Shown: positions 1 through 9,400, counted from the stretch's first letter. The stretch: DNA of 34,529 nt from Caldalkalibacillus thermarum (GCF_014644735.1 NZ_BMKZ01000036.1:1147-35675); one strand, 5' to 3'. Translations and numbers: made by a program. The notes: generated by a model from the sequence alone, not told the origin.

Positions 1-1
1 C

Positions 2-382
2 GATATCACCTACATCCATACCCTTAAAGATGGATGGTGTTACTTGGCTTCTGTGATGGATTTACATACCCAAAAAATCGTTGGCTATTCCTTTGCCAAA
101 TCGATGACGACTGATCTCGTCATCAAAGCGTTGGCGAATGCATGTCATACACAACAGCCTAAACGCGGGCTTATTCTGCACACGGATTTGGGGACACAAT
201 ATACGAGTGAAGCATTTGAGCAATATGTCAAATCTCAGGGCATCATCCAGTCATTCAGCCGAAAGGGATGTCCTTATGACAATGCTTGTATAGAAGGGTG
301 GTATAACCGTAAAAGAATCCATAGCCGCCTGGGTTACAGAACACCTCAGGAAGTGGAAGATCTTTTGAAACATTCGGCTTAA
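2..382 (+). pseudogene. IS3-family (IS150-like) transposase OrfB, 3' part with internal deletion
   Basis: This is the C-terminal part of a DDE integrase-type transposase; its 5' end lies outside the window and the frame is open from base 2. The first catalytic Asp is in the DITYI motif at bases 2-16, the second in HTDLGTQY near base 180, and the Glu in DNACIE at about 278-295. The usual C-terminal motif YNRKRIHSRLGY follows. In intact IS3 OrfB proteins about 30-40 residues (the stretch beginning SFH..LK) separate DNAxxE from YN.KR.H. Here GWYNRKRIH follows the Glu directly, so an in-frame segment is missing. The active-site triad is kept but the protein is probably inactive. A TTG at 44 could be misread as a start; it is internal to the family homology. 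Confidence 0.85.
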
Positions 383-420
383 AACTTAACTTTTTTGTGT
401 CTAGGATATTGACTCAAATC
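383..420 (+). mobile_element. Probable right end of the IS3-family element
   Basis: The non-coding stretch after the transposase stop ends in a segment containing GATATTGACTCAAATC (405-420). The same 16 bases recur at 13243-13258 in the same orientation, which is what shared insertion-sequence ends look like. The left end is outside the window, so the inverted repeat and target duplication cannot be confirmed. Confidence 0.5.
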
Positions 421-444
421 CAACATTCATTTACCACTTTCATT

Positions 445-487
445 AGTGCTGGCACACCTTCATATTTGCCGTCAGCACTTTTTTTCT
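445..487 (+). terminator. Rho-independent terminator
   Basis: AGTGCTG (445-451) pairs with CAGCACT (473-479) around an inner GGCA/TGCC match, and seven T residues follow. It would stop transcription coming from the insertion-sequence side. Confidence 0.7.
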
Positions 488-519
488 TAAGATTGTGACA
501 AAATTAGAACATTTATTCT

Positions 520-548
520 CTGACAGACAGTTGTCAAAACCATATGTT
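520..548 (+). promoter_or_regulatory. Candidate promoter with overlapping palindrome
   Basis: CTGACA (520-525) and TATGTT (543-548) are 17 bases apart and lie about 60 bases upstream of the small ORF at 608. A 16-base palindrome, TGACAGACAGTTGTCA (521-536), overlaps the -35 element and could be an operator. The -10 is a weak match, so this is tentative. Confidence 0.35.
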
Positions 549-607
549 AGACTGAAAGTAACAAGATAGATAAAAAAGTCAACAAAAATTGAGGGGGGGA
601 CGAATTG

Positions 608-769
608 GTGAATTTGCGTCATTTCAGATCATTTCTCTACACCCTTGCCAAATTTTTAGGGGATGTTCAAGCCGTGAAATCAGGTGATCCAAAGAAAATG
701 GCCAAGCGGGTCGGCCGGCGGACGGCAGGAAAGGCAACTGGCCGGATGCTGAGAAAATTGTTTAAGTAG
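608..769 (+). CDS. Small basic hypothetical protein (53 aa)
   Basis: A GTG start (608) or the adjacent in-frame TTG (605) sits just after the very strong ribosome binding site GAGGGGGGGA (591-600). The product begins MNLRHFRSFLYTLAKFLGDV and ends in a lysine/arginine-rich tail (KKMAKRVGRRTAGKATGRM, then LRKLFK). A short hydrophobic/aromatic N-terminus followed by a strongly cationic C-terminus suggests nucleic-acid, ribosome or membrane-surface binding; that is inference only. I do not recognise a named family, though the pattern looks like small conserved Bacillaceae proteins. It is flanked by a terminator upstream and a convergent symporter gene downstream, so it is probably monocistronic. 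Confidence 0.65.
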   Translation: MNLRHFRSFLYTLAKFLGDVQAVKSGDPKKMAKRVGRRTAGKATGRMLRKLFK

Positions 770-841
770 CTGGTCAAAGAGCGGATTTTTGCCGGGATCT
801 TCATTTACCAGCCTCAAGTCATCTCGTAAGCCAAACATGAC

Positions 842-871
842 AAAAAATAAAAAGCCCCTGCGTACAGGGGC
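842..871 (-). terminator. Rho-independent terminator of the symporter gene
   Basis: GCCCCTG (854-860) and CAGGGGC (865-871) form a perfect 7-bp stem with a 4-base loop. On the minus strand a T-rich run (complement of 842-853) follows. It lies 12 bases past the stop of the minus-strand symporter gene. Confidence 0.85.
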
Positions 872-882
872 GAAAGACTGGT

Positions 883-2241
883 CTAGCCGGTCATTTTTTC
901 TTGCTTCTGTTCTTCACGCATTTGTTGCAAGAAACGCTTGGTCTCGGCAACCACAACGCCGGAAAGGCCCAGCAATCCAATCAGGTTTGGGGCGGCCATA
1001 AGTCCGTTCATGATGTCTGCAATGCCCCATACCAGATCAAGACTTAAGATGGCGCCAAAGAAGACGGCTGCCACATAAACCACCCGGTAAAACGGGACAG
1101 ACTTGTCGCCAAACAAATAGGCGAAGCATTTCTCGCCATAGTACGACCAGCCCAAAATGGTCGAATAGGCAAAGAAGATTAAACCAATGGCCACAATATA
1201 GGCACCGGCACTGCCCAAAAAGCTTTCAAACGTGAGTGAGGTCAGCGTGGCTCCGCTCACATCTCCGGTATACAGTCCGCCCATGACCAGAACAATCCCA
1301 GTGACGGAACAAACGATAATCGTATCAATAAAGACTTGTGTCATGGAGACGAGCGCCTGGCGTCCAGGGTAATCCGTTTTGGCCGCCGCAGCAGCAATTG
1401 GAGCAGAACCAAGGCCCGCTTCATTGGAAAAAATGCCCCGGGCAACGCCGTAACGGATGACAGCACCGATGGCACCGCCTGCGACTGCTTCTCCGGTAAA
1501 GGCATCAGTGAAAATTAACGCAAGGGCGGCAGGAACAAGATCAATGTTCATCACTATGATGATGAGGCCACCAGTGATGTAGAACAGCGCCATAATCGGC
1601 ACAAAAAAGGCTGTCACCCGGCCGATGCTTTTAATGCCGCCCAAGATCACCAAAGCGGTCAAAACGGTTAAGACAAGTCCTGTGGCCCAAAGAGGTACCC
1701 CGAAAGTGGAGTGGGCTGCGTCGGCCACTGAATTGGATTGGACTGTATTCCCGATGCCAAAAGCGGCAATGGAGCCAAAAATGGCAAACAGTACCGCCAA
1801 CCACTTCCACCCCAGGCCTTTTTCAATGTAATACATGGGACCGCCAGACATCTCACCATTTGCTCCCTGAACGCGGTACTTCACGGCCAAAATGGCTTCG
1901 GCATATTTCGTCGCCATGCCAAACAAAGCGACAAACCACATCCAAAACACGGCTCCGGGACCACCCAAAAAAACGGCTGTGGCTACGCCGGCAATGTTAC
2001 CGGTCCCAATGGTGGCTGCCAAAGCCGTCGTTAAGGCTTGGTAGTGGGAGATATCACCGGGAGATTTTTGGTCCTGGTATTTCCTGCTGAAAGCCAGTTT
2101 CAGAGCATAAGGAAGAGTGGAAAATTGCAGAAAACTTAAACGAAAAGTCAGATAAATACCCGTTCCAGCTAACAAGATCAACAAAGGCCAGCCCCACACA
2201 TACCCATTGATTAAGTCAACCACTCGTTGAACCTCTTCCAT
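883..2241 (-). CDS. Alanine/glycine:cation symporter (AGCS family)
   Basis: This is a 452-residue polytopic membrane protein, the usual length for sodium:alanine symporters (AlsT/DagA-like). It imports alanine or glycine using a Na+ or H+ gradient at the cytoplasmic membrane. Family hallmarks seen are ALAATIGTGNIAGVATAVFL near residue 75, GGPMYYIEKGLG near 135, GVARGIFSNEAGLGSAPIAA near 270 and about ten hydrophobic spans. The ATG start at 2241 is preceded by AAGGAGGT at good spacing. A -35/-10 pair lies upstream and a strong terminator downstream, so it is a single-gene unit. Substrate preference (alanine versus glycine or glutamine) cannot be read from sequence. It is ordinary housekeeping transport at the edge of the island. 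Confidence 0.93.
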   Translation of the reverse strand: MEEVQRVVDLINGYVWGWPLLILLAGTGIYLTFRLSFLQFSTLPYALKLAFSRKYQDQKSPGDISHYQALTTALAATIGTGNIAGVATAVFLGGPGAVFWMWFVALFGMATKYAEAILAVKYRVQGANGEMSGGPMYYIEKGLGWKWLAVLFAIFGSIAAFGIGNTVQSNSVADAAHSTFGVPLWATGLVLTVLTALVILGGIKSIGRVTAFFVPIMALFYITGGLIIIVMNIDLVPAALALIFTDAFTGEAVAGGAIGAVIRYGVARGIFSNEAGLGSAPIAAAAAKTDYPGRQALVSMTQVFIDTIIVCSVTGIVLVMGGLYTGDVSGATLTSLTFESFLGSAGAYIVAIGLIFFAYSTILGWSYYGEKCFAYLFGDKSVPFYRVVYVAAVFFGAILSLDLVWGIADIMNGLMAAPNLIGLLGLSGVVVAETKRFLQQMREEQKQEKMTG

Positions 2242-2281
2242 AGCATGACCTCCTTAGGTTTTTGGAATCAATTACAAATTT

Positions 2282-2310
2282 ATCTTACCAGCATGGGAAT
2301 GCATAATCAA
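2282..2310 (-). promoter_or_regulatory. Promoter of the AGCS symporter gene
   Basis: Read on the minus strand, TTGATT (2310-2305) and TAAGAT (2287-2282) are separated by 17 bases, about 40 bases upstream of the symporter start. Both hexamers are fair sigma-A matches. Confidence 0.5.
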
Positions 2311-2343
2311 GCATTTGCAGATCAATAAAAGGAGTGGGCATGG

Positions 2344-2559
2344 ATGCAGGACACGCAGCAGCTTGTCTTCGTTTATGGGACGTTAAGAAAACATGAGGAC
2401 AATCATCATTTGCTGGACCGGGTCAAACGGGTGGGTGTGCGTGCACAAGTGTACCGTCCCACGATGCTCGATGTGCTGGTCAACGGCCAAAAGCAACCTG
2501 TTCTCACTTTTACCGTCTGGGATAAAGAGGATTTGAGCTTGAGATGGCGAAAATTATAA
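2344..2559 (+). pseudogene. Truncated gamma-glutamylcyclotransferase (AIG2-like) family gene
   Basis: The 71-residue product begins MQDTQQLVFVYGTLRKHEDN. VFVYGTLRK followed by NHHLL is the substrate-binding signature at the N-terminus of the GGCT/AIG2-like fold. Full-length members have roughly 110-150 residues and a conserved catalytic Glu in the second half. Here similarity fades after about residue 45 and the frame stops soon after, so the catalytic half is missing. AAGGAG lies upstream at good spacing. An ATG at 2340 is in a different frame and gives nothing recognisable. The best reading is a 3'-truncated remnant, because the amphi-Trp gene follows with its own promoter. Confidence 0.6.
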
Positions 2560-2568
2560 ATATATAAT
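2539..2568 (+). promoter_or_regulatory. Promoter for the amphi-Trp gene
   Basis: TTGAGA (2539-2544), an 18-base spacer and a perfect TATAAT (2563-2568) lie about 115 bases upstream of the start at 2684. The -35 overlaps the last codons of the truncated GGCT gene. Confidence 0.55.
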
Positions 2569-2589
2569 AAGCCATAGCAAAATGTCGAG

Positions 2590-2623
2590 CAATCCGGTGG
2601 CATGTTGCCGCAAAAGAGGATTG
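2590..2623 (+). other. Possible leader hairpin
   Basis: CAATCC (2590-2595) pairs with GGATTG (2618-2623), and inside it GGCA (2599-2602) pairs with TGCC (2606-2609). It lies in the transcribed leader between the promoter at 2539-2568 and the amphi-Trp gene. There is no T-run after it, so it is not a terminator. It may be chance. Confidence 0.2.
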
Positions 2624-2683
2624 TAAGATGGCAGCTGGTTATACTACATTGATTAATCCACAAGTAAAGGTGGTGTGAAGATC

Positions 2684-2959
2684 ATGACTCAGCCTACCCG
2701 GCCCAGAACGGAAGTGCTGGCCAAATCGGAAGAACATCAATCTCTCCACCAGTTAGCTGATCTTTTAGAGACCATCGCGGCCAAACTCAAATCGTCAGGC
2801 ACGTTCACCCTCGTGCAAAATGGAGAGGAAATCCCGGTCCAACTGCCTGATTCGGTGAAGACGGAACTGGAATATACAAAAAAAGGAACTAAACACAAAT
2901 TTGAAATTGAAGTGGAATGGGATGCAGCCAAAACCGGGGGAAAAGTGGAAATTAGATAA
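2684..2959 (+). CDS. Amphi-Trp domain-containing protein
   Basis: The 91-residue protein has the layout of the small amphi-Trp domain family: an N-terminal VLAKSEEHQSLHQLADLLET helix, a short strand with FTLVQNGEEIPVQLP, and a terminal amphipathic strand ending in a Trp-containing EIEVEWD segment. The family's biochemical role is not established. ATG at 2684 is preferred to the in-frame GTG at 2675 because AAAGGTGG sits at proper spacing for the ATG and is too close to the GTG. A T-rich terminator follows at 3011-3047, so it is a single-gene unit separate from the Wadjet operon. Confidence 0.75.
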   Translation: MTQPTRPRTEVLAKSEEHQSLHQLADLLETIAAKLKSSGTFTLVQNGEEIPVQLPDSVKTELEYTKKGTKHKFEIEVEWDAAKTGGKVEIR

Positions 2960-3010
2960 CAGCCTGCCTAAATGAATGACCTGTCATCTTGTCGTTTAGA
3001 CCGCCAGATT

Positions 3011-3047
3011 AACTCCTCTAGAAAATCCGTTCATGAGGAGTTTTTTC
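3011..3047 (+). terminator. Rho-independent terminator
   Basis: AACTCCTC (3011-3018) pairs with GAGGAGTT (3035-3042), followed directly by a T-run to 3046. It separates the amphi-Trp gene from the Wadjet operon. Confidence 0.8.
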
Positions 3048-3096
3048 CTTATACCGTTCCCAGGGAGAAAAACCAAAATAGCGAAAGGTGTCAAAA

Positions 3097-4128
3097 GTGA
3101 AAGAGATAGAGAAACAACTTTTAGCGTACATCAAAAACTATAAAAAAGTTATGATTCCTTTGTCAGAATTGGAAGCACGGGTTCCGGGCGATGTTTCCTA
3201 TCGCCAGTTTGCTGAGGCAGTCCATTCTCTTGAGCAAGGGGGTTTCCTGGCCAGGGTCCAATCCCACGGAGAAAATGGTAAAACACCGTCACTGGCATAT
3301 ACCTACCGTATCAAGAAAAAAGCGCTCTGGCAAACCCTTCATGATGAAATCCAGCGTTTCCAACTGACAGTCCACCCGGTGCTTAAATTGGGCGCCTATT
3401 TGTCCCTGCCTGAAGAAGTATGGCAACAGGACCGTCCCTACATTGAAAAAATTGATGCTTATCTCAAGACATACGGGCTGCCGAGTGAAGATGTTCCTGC
3501 ACCTGAACGGGCCTATGAACTCGTCGGTGATGAAAAATGGATCGTGGAAGGGAACGGCAAAGAAGTGCTGGAACGGATTCAACTGTGGGAGCGGTTGAAG
3601 ATTATTCCTGTCGCCGATCCGCTGATGCTGGCCGTCAATCCCAACGCATTTCAACATGAACCGCATTTTCACCTCATTGTTGAGAACAAGACCACTTATC
3701 AGGCGCTGCAACCTGTATTGAGTGACACATTTTTTACTTCGCTCATATACGGTGCGGGCAACAAGATCATCTCCAGCATCATCCACCTTGAAGCACAGCT
3801 CCATTTGGAAGGACAAGCCCACCGGCTGTACTATTTCGGAGATGTGGACCTGGAAGGGATCAGCATCTGGTACCGTCTCCATCAAAAAACAAGGGCTGAG
3901 CCGGCCCTCCCGTTTTACCGTGCCTTGTTACAGAAACCCTTTTTCCCAGGCAAAGAGACCCAACGCCGACAGAACGAAGCTCTGACTGCTTTTATGGCTT
4001 ATTTTTCCGAAGCCGAACAACACCATCTGCGGGAGATGTTAGCCCAGGGAGGTTACTATCCCCAAGAAGCATTAACAACGTTCCAAGTGCGTCACATCTG
4101 GAGGAATGCGTCATGGACGGCAGATTAG
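3097..4128 (+). CDS. jetD: Wadjet nuclease subunit JetD
   Basis: JetD is the Toprim-type DNA endonuclease of Wadjet; it cleaves plasmid DNA after loop extrusion by JetABC. The 343-residue protein has an N-terminal helical/winged part (KEIEKQLLAYIKNYKKVMIP) and a C-terminal Toprim-like domain (DUF2220-type). In that domain E196 (IVENKTT) and D249/D251 (YFGDVDLEG) match the metal-binding Glu and DxD positions. GTG at 3097 is preferred to GTG at 3088 because GAAAGGTG (3083-3090) is correctly spaced for it. The gene overlaps jetA by 16 bases, so the two are translationally coupled. Here jetD comes first in the operon. No clear promoter is visible between the upstream terminator and the start. Confidence 0.87.
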   Translation: MKEIEKQLLAYIKNYKKVMIPLSELEARVPGDVSYRQFAEAVHSLEQGGFLARVQSHGENGKTPSLAYTYRIKKKALWQTLHDEIQRFQLTVHPVLKLGAYLSLPEEVWQQDRPYIEKIDAYLKTYGLPSEDVPAPERAYELVGDEKWIVEGNGKEVLERIQLWERLKIIPVADPLMLAVNPNAFQHEPHFHLIVENKTTYQALQPVLSDTFFTSLIYGAGNKIISSIIHLEAQLHLEGQAHRLYYFGDVDLEGISIWYRLHQKTRAEPALPFYRALLQKPFFPGKETQRRQNEALTAFMAYFSEAEQHHLREMLAQGGYYPQEALTTFQVRHIWRNASWTAD

Positions 4129-5606
4129 CCAGTATAACGGCAGGATACCGGGAACGCATCAGCCGCATCGCCCTGTTCGATCCGTTGTTCGAATTAACCC
4201 GCAAGACAGGAACAGATGCAAACGGTAAATCTATCGATTATTTTGGTCTGGGCTTGCTGACCCTTCTCTTTTTCTTTGAAAATATGCTGATGCGCAACCG
4301 CCGTGTGGGAGTGAAAGCATTATCCGAATATTTGCATGCCACAACACACGACCACTACGACCTCGACCTTCCTGCCTATGAAAAAATCGCCCGGGAGATT
4401 ATCACCACTTTCAGGCCCCCTCACGGCAAAAAGCGGGCGCGTTCGTTTTTTAACTGGGAAACAAAGCAAGAGGAGCACATTCAGTATGCCATTTTAAAAG
4501 CGGACCAATTTGATCCTATAACCAACAGTCAGTATTACACCCTGGATGAACAAGGGCTGGAACTCGTCTTCGCCACCAAAGAGTACTACAGTGAATTTCA
4601 GTTGTCGATTCACCAGCTTGTGCTGCGCAAACAGCTGGAAAAAGGAGAATTTGCCAACGCCTTGCGGCAAATCGACGAGATGCGCGTTGAAGTGCAGAAC
4701 CTGCACCAGCGCATGGTCAAAATGAGGCATGAGATTCAGCGCAATATTGTTTCCGAAGAGACCTATACCCGCTACAAAAAGATACTGGAGGATGTGTATC
4801 TTCGTCTGGAACGGGAACATGATGAATTTAATGAGTTGCGGTCATTTGTAGAAGCCACCCGCCAAAGGCTCCATTATGAGGCGGCAGCGGACACAGAACA
4901 GCGTTCCTATCAATATATTGTTCAAATCGCGCGTGAGTTGGATGAAGTGCATCATGAGCACCGCCAATTGCTGCAAGAAAGTGTGGAACTGAAAACAACA
5001 GCCCTGCAGGCGGCCCAGGAGTCGCTCTATTATGTGGGCATTGATTCATTCAACTTCAGCCAGGAAATTGTCTCCAGAGCCGTTTCGTCTCCCTTGCCCG
5101 TGAAGGCTTTGAAGGGCCTGGCCGCCCCCTTCCTGTTTGTTCACCATGAAAGAACCTGGTCCCCTTGGACAGTGTTCGCTGAACAACGCCTTGATGATGA
5201 GCAGGACGAAGAGATGGAAACGGGGTTCATTGATGTGCAGGATGGTGAAGAAGAAGAGAAACACCACGTTTACCAGCGGGAGAACTTTTCCAAAGTGATG
5301 GAGATTGTCTTAACGGCCCTGGACGGGCAGGAAGAGATCACCTTAAAAGAGGTGGTGGACCACCTGCGTCAAACGGACCAGGAGGATGTACTTCAGCATC
5401 GTTCCTTCTATGATTTTTGGCTCTATCTGCACCAGTATTCACCGGTGTCTGCCAAACAAGCGGATGACACAGGCAGCGGTTTGATGGACAAAGCCTTATC
5501 ATTGATACCTGGCAAAAAAATTATGGTGCGGGAAGCAGCGGAAGTGTTGCACGTTGTGTCCCGCTATACCATCCAAAATATGCACTTTAAGCTGGAGGAT
5601 GTCTAA
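4113..5606 (+). CDS. jetA: Wadjet subunit JetA (kleisin, MukF-like)
   Basis: JetA is the kleisin that bridges the JetC ATPase heads and binds JetB in the Wadjet SMC complex. The 497-residue product begins MDGRLASITAGYRERISRIA and has an N-terminal globular part, likely winged helix. A central helical stretch at about residues 175-300 is rich in Glu/Arg/Gln (for example LEKGEFANALRQIDEMRVEV). The C-terminal part is acidic. I assign it from overall resemblance to the JetA family and from its position between jetD and jetB, not from a catalytic motif. It looks most like the family tied to type III-like Wadjet, but subtype is uncertain. ATG at 4113 follows GGAGG; the stop abuts the jetB start at 5607. 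Confidence 0.82.
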   Translation: MDGRLASITAGYRERISRIALFDPLFELTRKTGTDANGKSIDYFGLGLLTLLFFFENMLMRNRRVGVKALSEYLHATTHDHYDLDLPAYEKIAREIITTFRPPHGKKRARSFFNWETKQEEHIQYAILKADQFDPITNSQYYTLDEQGLELVFATKEYYSEFQLSIHQLVLRKQLEKGEFANALRQIDEMRVEVQNLHQRMVKMRHEIQRNIVSEETYTRYKKILEDVYLRLEREHDEFNELRSFVEATRQRLHYEAAADTEQRSYQYIVQIARELDEVHHEHRQLLQESVELKTTALQAAQESLYYVGIDSFNFSQEIVSRAVSSPLPVKALKGLAAPFLFVHHERTWSPWTVFAEQRLDDEQDEEMETGFIDVQDGEEEEKHHVYQRENFSKVMEIVLTALDGQEEITLKEVVDHLRQTDQEDVLQHRSFYDFWLYLHQYSPVSAKQADDTGSGLMDKALSLIPGKKIMVREAAEVLHVVSRYTIQNMHFKLEDV

Positions 5607-6401
5607 ATGGTTGTCTATGAGCACGCCCAAGTGATGAAAGCATTTGAGATATATGCCTTGCTTGCCCAAAACGGGGTTGGCGGAGCGGAAGAAGTGCGGG
5701 AATATCTGGCCGATGATCACGTGCGCAGCCTTGTGGACCAATTTGCCAGAAAAGTGGATTGTGTCGTGATTACCGCAGGAGACAAGCTGTTTCTCATTCC
5801 GGAGACGAAACTGTCTCCGTTTCATGTCAAAAACGAAACCTTGAAGCGCACTTTTCTCGGTGCAAAAGCCACCAACACCGATCTGTACATGATGTATTTT
5901 GCCATTATTGTCTTTTTCGGCGAGTTTTACGACAGTTATACCACCATGGAAGCGACCAGAGATTTTTTGCATATGGCTGACTGGGTGAGCGCGATAGACA
6001 AACGTATCCAGGCCCTGAAAGAACATGACGGAGCCACACTGAGGGAAAAAGAGCAGGAATACGACACCAATTGGCAGGCTGTCATCGACAAGTGGGACGC
6101 GATGGACGATATTAAAGAAACGTCCAAAAAACAATCCGGCAATACGATCAGCCGCTTTAGTTTTGTGGACAGTGTGCGCCGTTTTTTGGAAGCCCAGGAA
6201 CTGGCCGTCAATATCGGGAACAACGAATTGCAACTGACAGAAAAAGCAAAAACCATTGTCCAGCGTTACTATATGGATCTGGAATATAACCGGGATATTT
6301 TGGCGTTTATGTATCAGCATGACCAGCCGAGTGAAGAAACAGCACACACGACGCCCAGCACACAGGGCAACGGGGGTGAAACAAATGCCGGCGATCTCTA
6401 A
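5607..6401 (+). CDS. jetB: Wadjet subunit JetB (MukE-like, DUF4194-type)
   Basis: JetB is the KITE-type partner that dimerises on the JetA kleisin. The 264-residue product starts MVVYEHAQVMKAFEIYALLA. It shows a winged-helix-like N-terminal half (EVREYLADDHVRSLVDQFAR) and a C-terminal part with RRFLEAQELAVNIGNNELQL, resembling the MukE/DUF4194 fold. ATG at 5607 directly follows the jetA stop, with GGAGG 9 bases upstream inside jetA. The 3' end overlaps jetC by 17 bases. The assignment rests on size, fold pattern and operon position; individual residues do not prove it. Confidence 0.82.
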   Translation: MVVYEHAQVMKAFEIYALLAQNGVGGAEEVREYLADDHVRSLVDQFARKVDCVVITAGDKLFLIPETKLSPFHVKNETLKRTFLGAKATNTDLYMMYFAIIVFFGEFYDSYTTMEATRDFLHMADWVSAIDKRIQALKEHDGATLREKEQEYDTNWQAVIDKWDAMDDIKETSKKQSGNTISRFSFVDSVRRFLEAQELAVNIGNNELQLTEKAKTIVQRYYMDLEYNRDILAFMYQHDQPSEETAHTTPSTQGNGGETNAGDL

Positions 6402-9400
6402 AATCCGCTTTACAAACGTTGTCTATGAAGACGGAAACAAACGGTACAATGATGACTTGTTTCTCTTTGATGGCCATAACGGAGCGGTCCTCTTGGAAAA
6501 CGGCGGCGGAAAGACGGTGTTTATTCAAACGGCGATCCAGGCCATTTTGCCGCACGCATCATTAGCTGAACGCAAAATTAAAGACACGTTAAGTCTGGAA
6601 AGTCACCATGCCCACATCGCCATCGAATGGATCCTCAATGACCGGCCCCGCCGTTATGCGTTAACCGCTGTCACTTTATTTCTTACTCCGCACGGTGTGG
6701 ATTCCTATCGCTATGCCTATGAATATGCGGAAGGAGATGCCCATGCCATAGAACACATCCCCTTTGTCAGAGAAGGGCTCGACGGCAAAAAACGACCGGC
6801 CAGCCGCCAGGAAATGCAAGAGTATTACCAGCGGATGAGCGCCCAATCCGTCAATGCCCGCACCTTTGCCACCATTCAAGAGTATCACGCCTATCTTGAG
6901 GAACAATTTAAAATCATCCCCGCTGAATGGCAGCGTATTGTCACCATTAATGGGGCGGAAGGGGATGTGGAAGCCTTTTTCGAGAACTGCAAAACAACCA
7001 GCCAGCTGTTTGAACAATTGCTGATTCCCACTGTGGAAGAGGCCTTGGCCGGACAAGGCAGCAAAGATTTTGCCGAAACATTTGAGCGGCAACGGGAGCA
7101 TTTTAAAACCTACAAACGGCTGCGGGAACAAATCGAAGAGAATGAACGCCTGGAACGGGAAATAAGCCGCCTGGCCGGGGTGTATGCCCAACTCTTCGGT
7201 CACCAGCAGTCATTTTTGCACACCCAACAGCGGGCCAAAGCGTATCATCAATTGATTGGCGGAGAAAAAGCGCGCGCAGAGCAGGAACTGGAACACAATC
7301 AGCGCCGGGAAAAAGAATGGCAACAACAAAAGCTGGCTCTGGAAAAAAGGGAGGCCTCCTACCGGATCGCCCAATTAGAAGAAAAGCTGAAGGAACTGGA
7401 ACAGACTTGCCTGTTGGCAGAGAGGGAATTGGAGCAAGCGGAAACGGAGTTGCGGCTCAAGACAAAACGCTACCATTCCTTGCAAGCTGCCCGGCTCAGG
7501 CAATTGATTCAGCAGGAAGAGGCCCAACTGGCCCATTGTGAACGTGAATTGAGCCGGTTGGATGCCGATGAAGAGACAGCCCAGTTACAAGAACAGCTGG
7601 CCAAAAACAGCGCTGCTTTAAAAGGATACTTTGTCAAGGAAGAAAAGCGGCGGGAGAGAGTTTACCAACAGATCCTCGGACAACTGGACCAGCAACAGCA
7701 TGAAATAGAAGCTCAAAAATCTGCCCTGGAAACCGTTACAAATCAGCGTGAACAAAGGTTGACAGAAAAGGCTAAAGTAGAAGGACGCATCGAACAAACC
7801 CGGGAAGAGATAAGCCGGATTGCCCATTCTGTTCTGGACCGTCCTGATTCCGAGACGGTCGAAGAGGAATGGTCCAAGTGGGAGACGGCTTACAACCAGC
7901 TTGATCATGCGATCATCAACGACAAGGAGAAATTGAAGCAGTTAGAGCAGCAACAGAAGGATAAACGAACGGCCCAGCATTCGATAGACAGCCAGATCAG
8001 TGCCAGACGGGCCAGCCTGGCCAAACTGACGGAGCAAAAAGAGACGATTGAGGCTGAACATGACACCTTGCTGCACAAGGTGCAAGAAATGAAGCCGGAA
8101 TGGCACCATTATGAGTCTCTCTATCTCAGACAGGCTTCCATTGTGAAGCAGCTTGACGAAAAGCTGGTCTATCTGCAGCAGGAACTGGAAGAGTTGCTGC
8201 GCCTGGAACGTCTGGCCCTTCGGTTTGTTGATGATTACAAGGAGCGATCCCATTTTACCGCTGATCCGCTGTTAGCCGAACTGGTGGACAAGTGGGCGGA
8301 CCAATTTACAGTGCTTGAAACCGGCACTGTCTATCTGCAACGGGCGGCTGGCACGATGAACATCACAGAAGAAGCGCTGTTGGCAAGGCACCCGCTGTGG
8401 CCACTGACCGTGATCGTGTCGGATGCCGAGTATGAAAAAGCGAAGCACCGTTTTGAACAGCAGGCGGAAAAAATGACGCACCCGGTCTATGTGGTGACCG
8501 TTGAGGAAGCCCGGAGCATGCTTCAGGAGGTGCCGGAGCCAGAACATCCTGTTCTGCCCCGCACCTGGTTACAAAACATCAACCAGCAGCAATTTGTGGC
8601 CTGGAAGGAACAACTGGAAACATCCGCCCGGCAGCAAGTGGCTGAACGGAAACAGAAACAACAGGAGATCGCGGCATGGGAACAGCTGCGCCATGCGCTA
8701 AAGCGTTTTTATGAACGCTATCCCCACGAACAGTATCACCAGTTGTTGCAAGAGATTGACAGCATCCAGGAAGAAGTCCGGCATCTGGAACAGCAACGCA
8801 ACCAGCTGGAATGGGATCTGGAACAATTGGAGGCGGAGCTGCAGGCAACACACAAACAGATGGGTGAAGCACAGCAACAATTGCAGCACTTGGAACAGAA
8901 ACTGAGTACAGCTCAACATTATTTCCACAAGAAAAAAGAAGTGGCCCGGCTGGAAGCCGAAGCCGGTACCCTGGAACAAGAGATCAAGATACTGGACAGT
9001 GAACGAATCAGGCTGAAGCAAACCGTTGAACAGAGTGAACGGAAGGCCCAGGAATTGCACCAGGCGGCTGCCCATGCCCAACGGGATATCGCCGACTTGA
9101 GAAAGCAGCCTTTCTATACCGATGTGGATGATACACAACCACTCTATACCACAGAAAGTTACGAAGCATTGAAACTGGAGCGTGAATCGCTCTTGGGACG
9201 GCTGAATCAAAAACAAGAAAACCGCAGTTTGCTGGACTATAAAATGAAAACGGCAGCTGAAAAAATCAGGACTCTCCAAAAAGAATTAAACGATTTATAC
9301 ACAGAAACAGAGGAGATGGACAAAGGGCTCACTTTTCCCCCAAATGGTTTAGCTGAGATGGACCGGTTGAGGCAGACAATCAAAACGTTGGAAAAAGAGC

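Noticed and set aside
883-2090. Plus-strand ORFs across the symporter gene, such as 1738-2034
   Set aside because: They are antisense to a well-supported membrane transporter, with no ribosome sites and biased composition.
2590-2623. Leader hairpin as a riboswitch
   Set aside because: Too small and without any recognisable aptamer core; kept only as a low-confidence hairpin.
6256-6384. Extension of jetC to an upstream ATG at 6256
   Set aside because: The 43 extra codons lie wholly inside jetB, have no ribosome site and do not look like an SMC N-terminus; ATG 6385 has GGGGGTG upstream and begins directly at the SMC-type strand.
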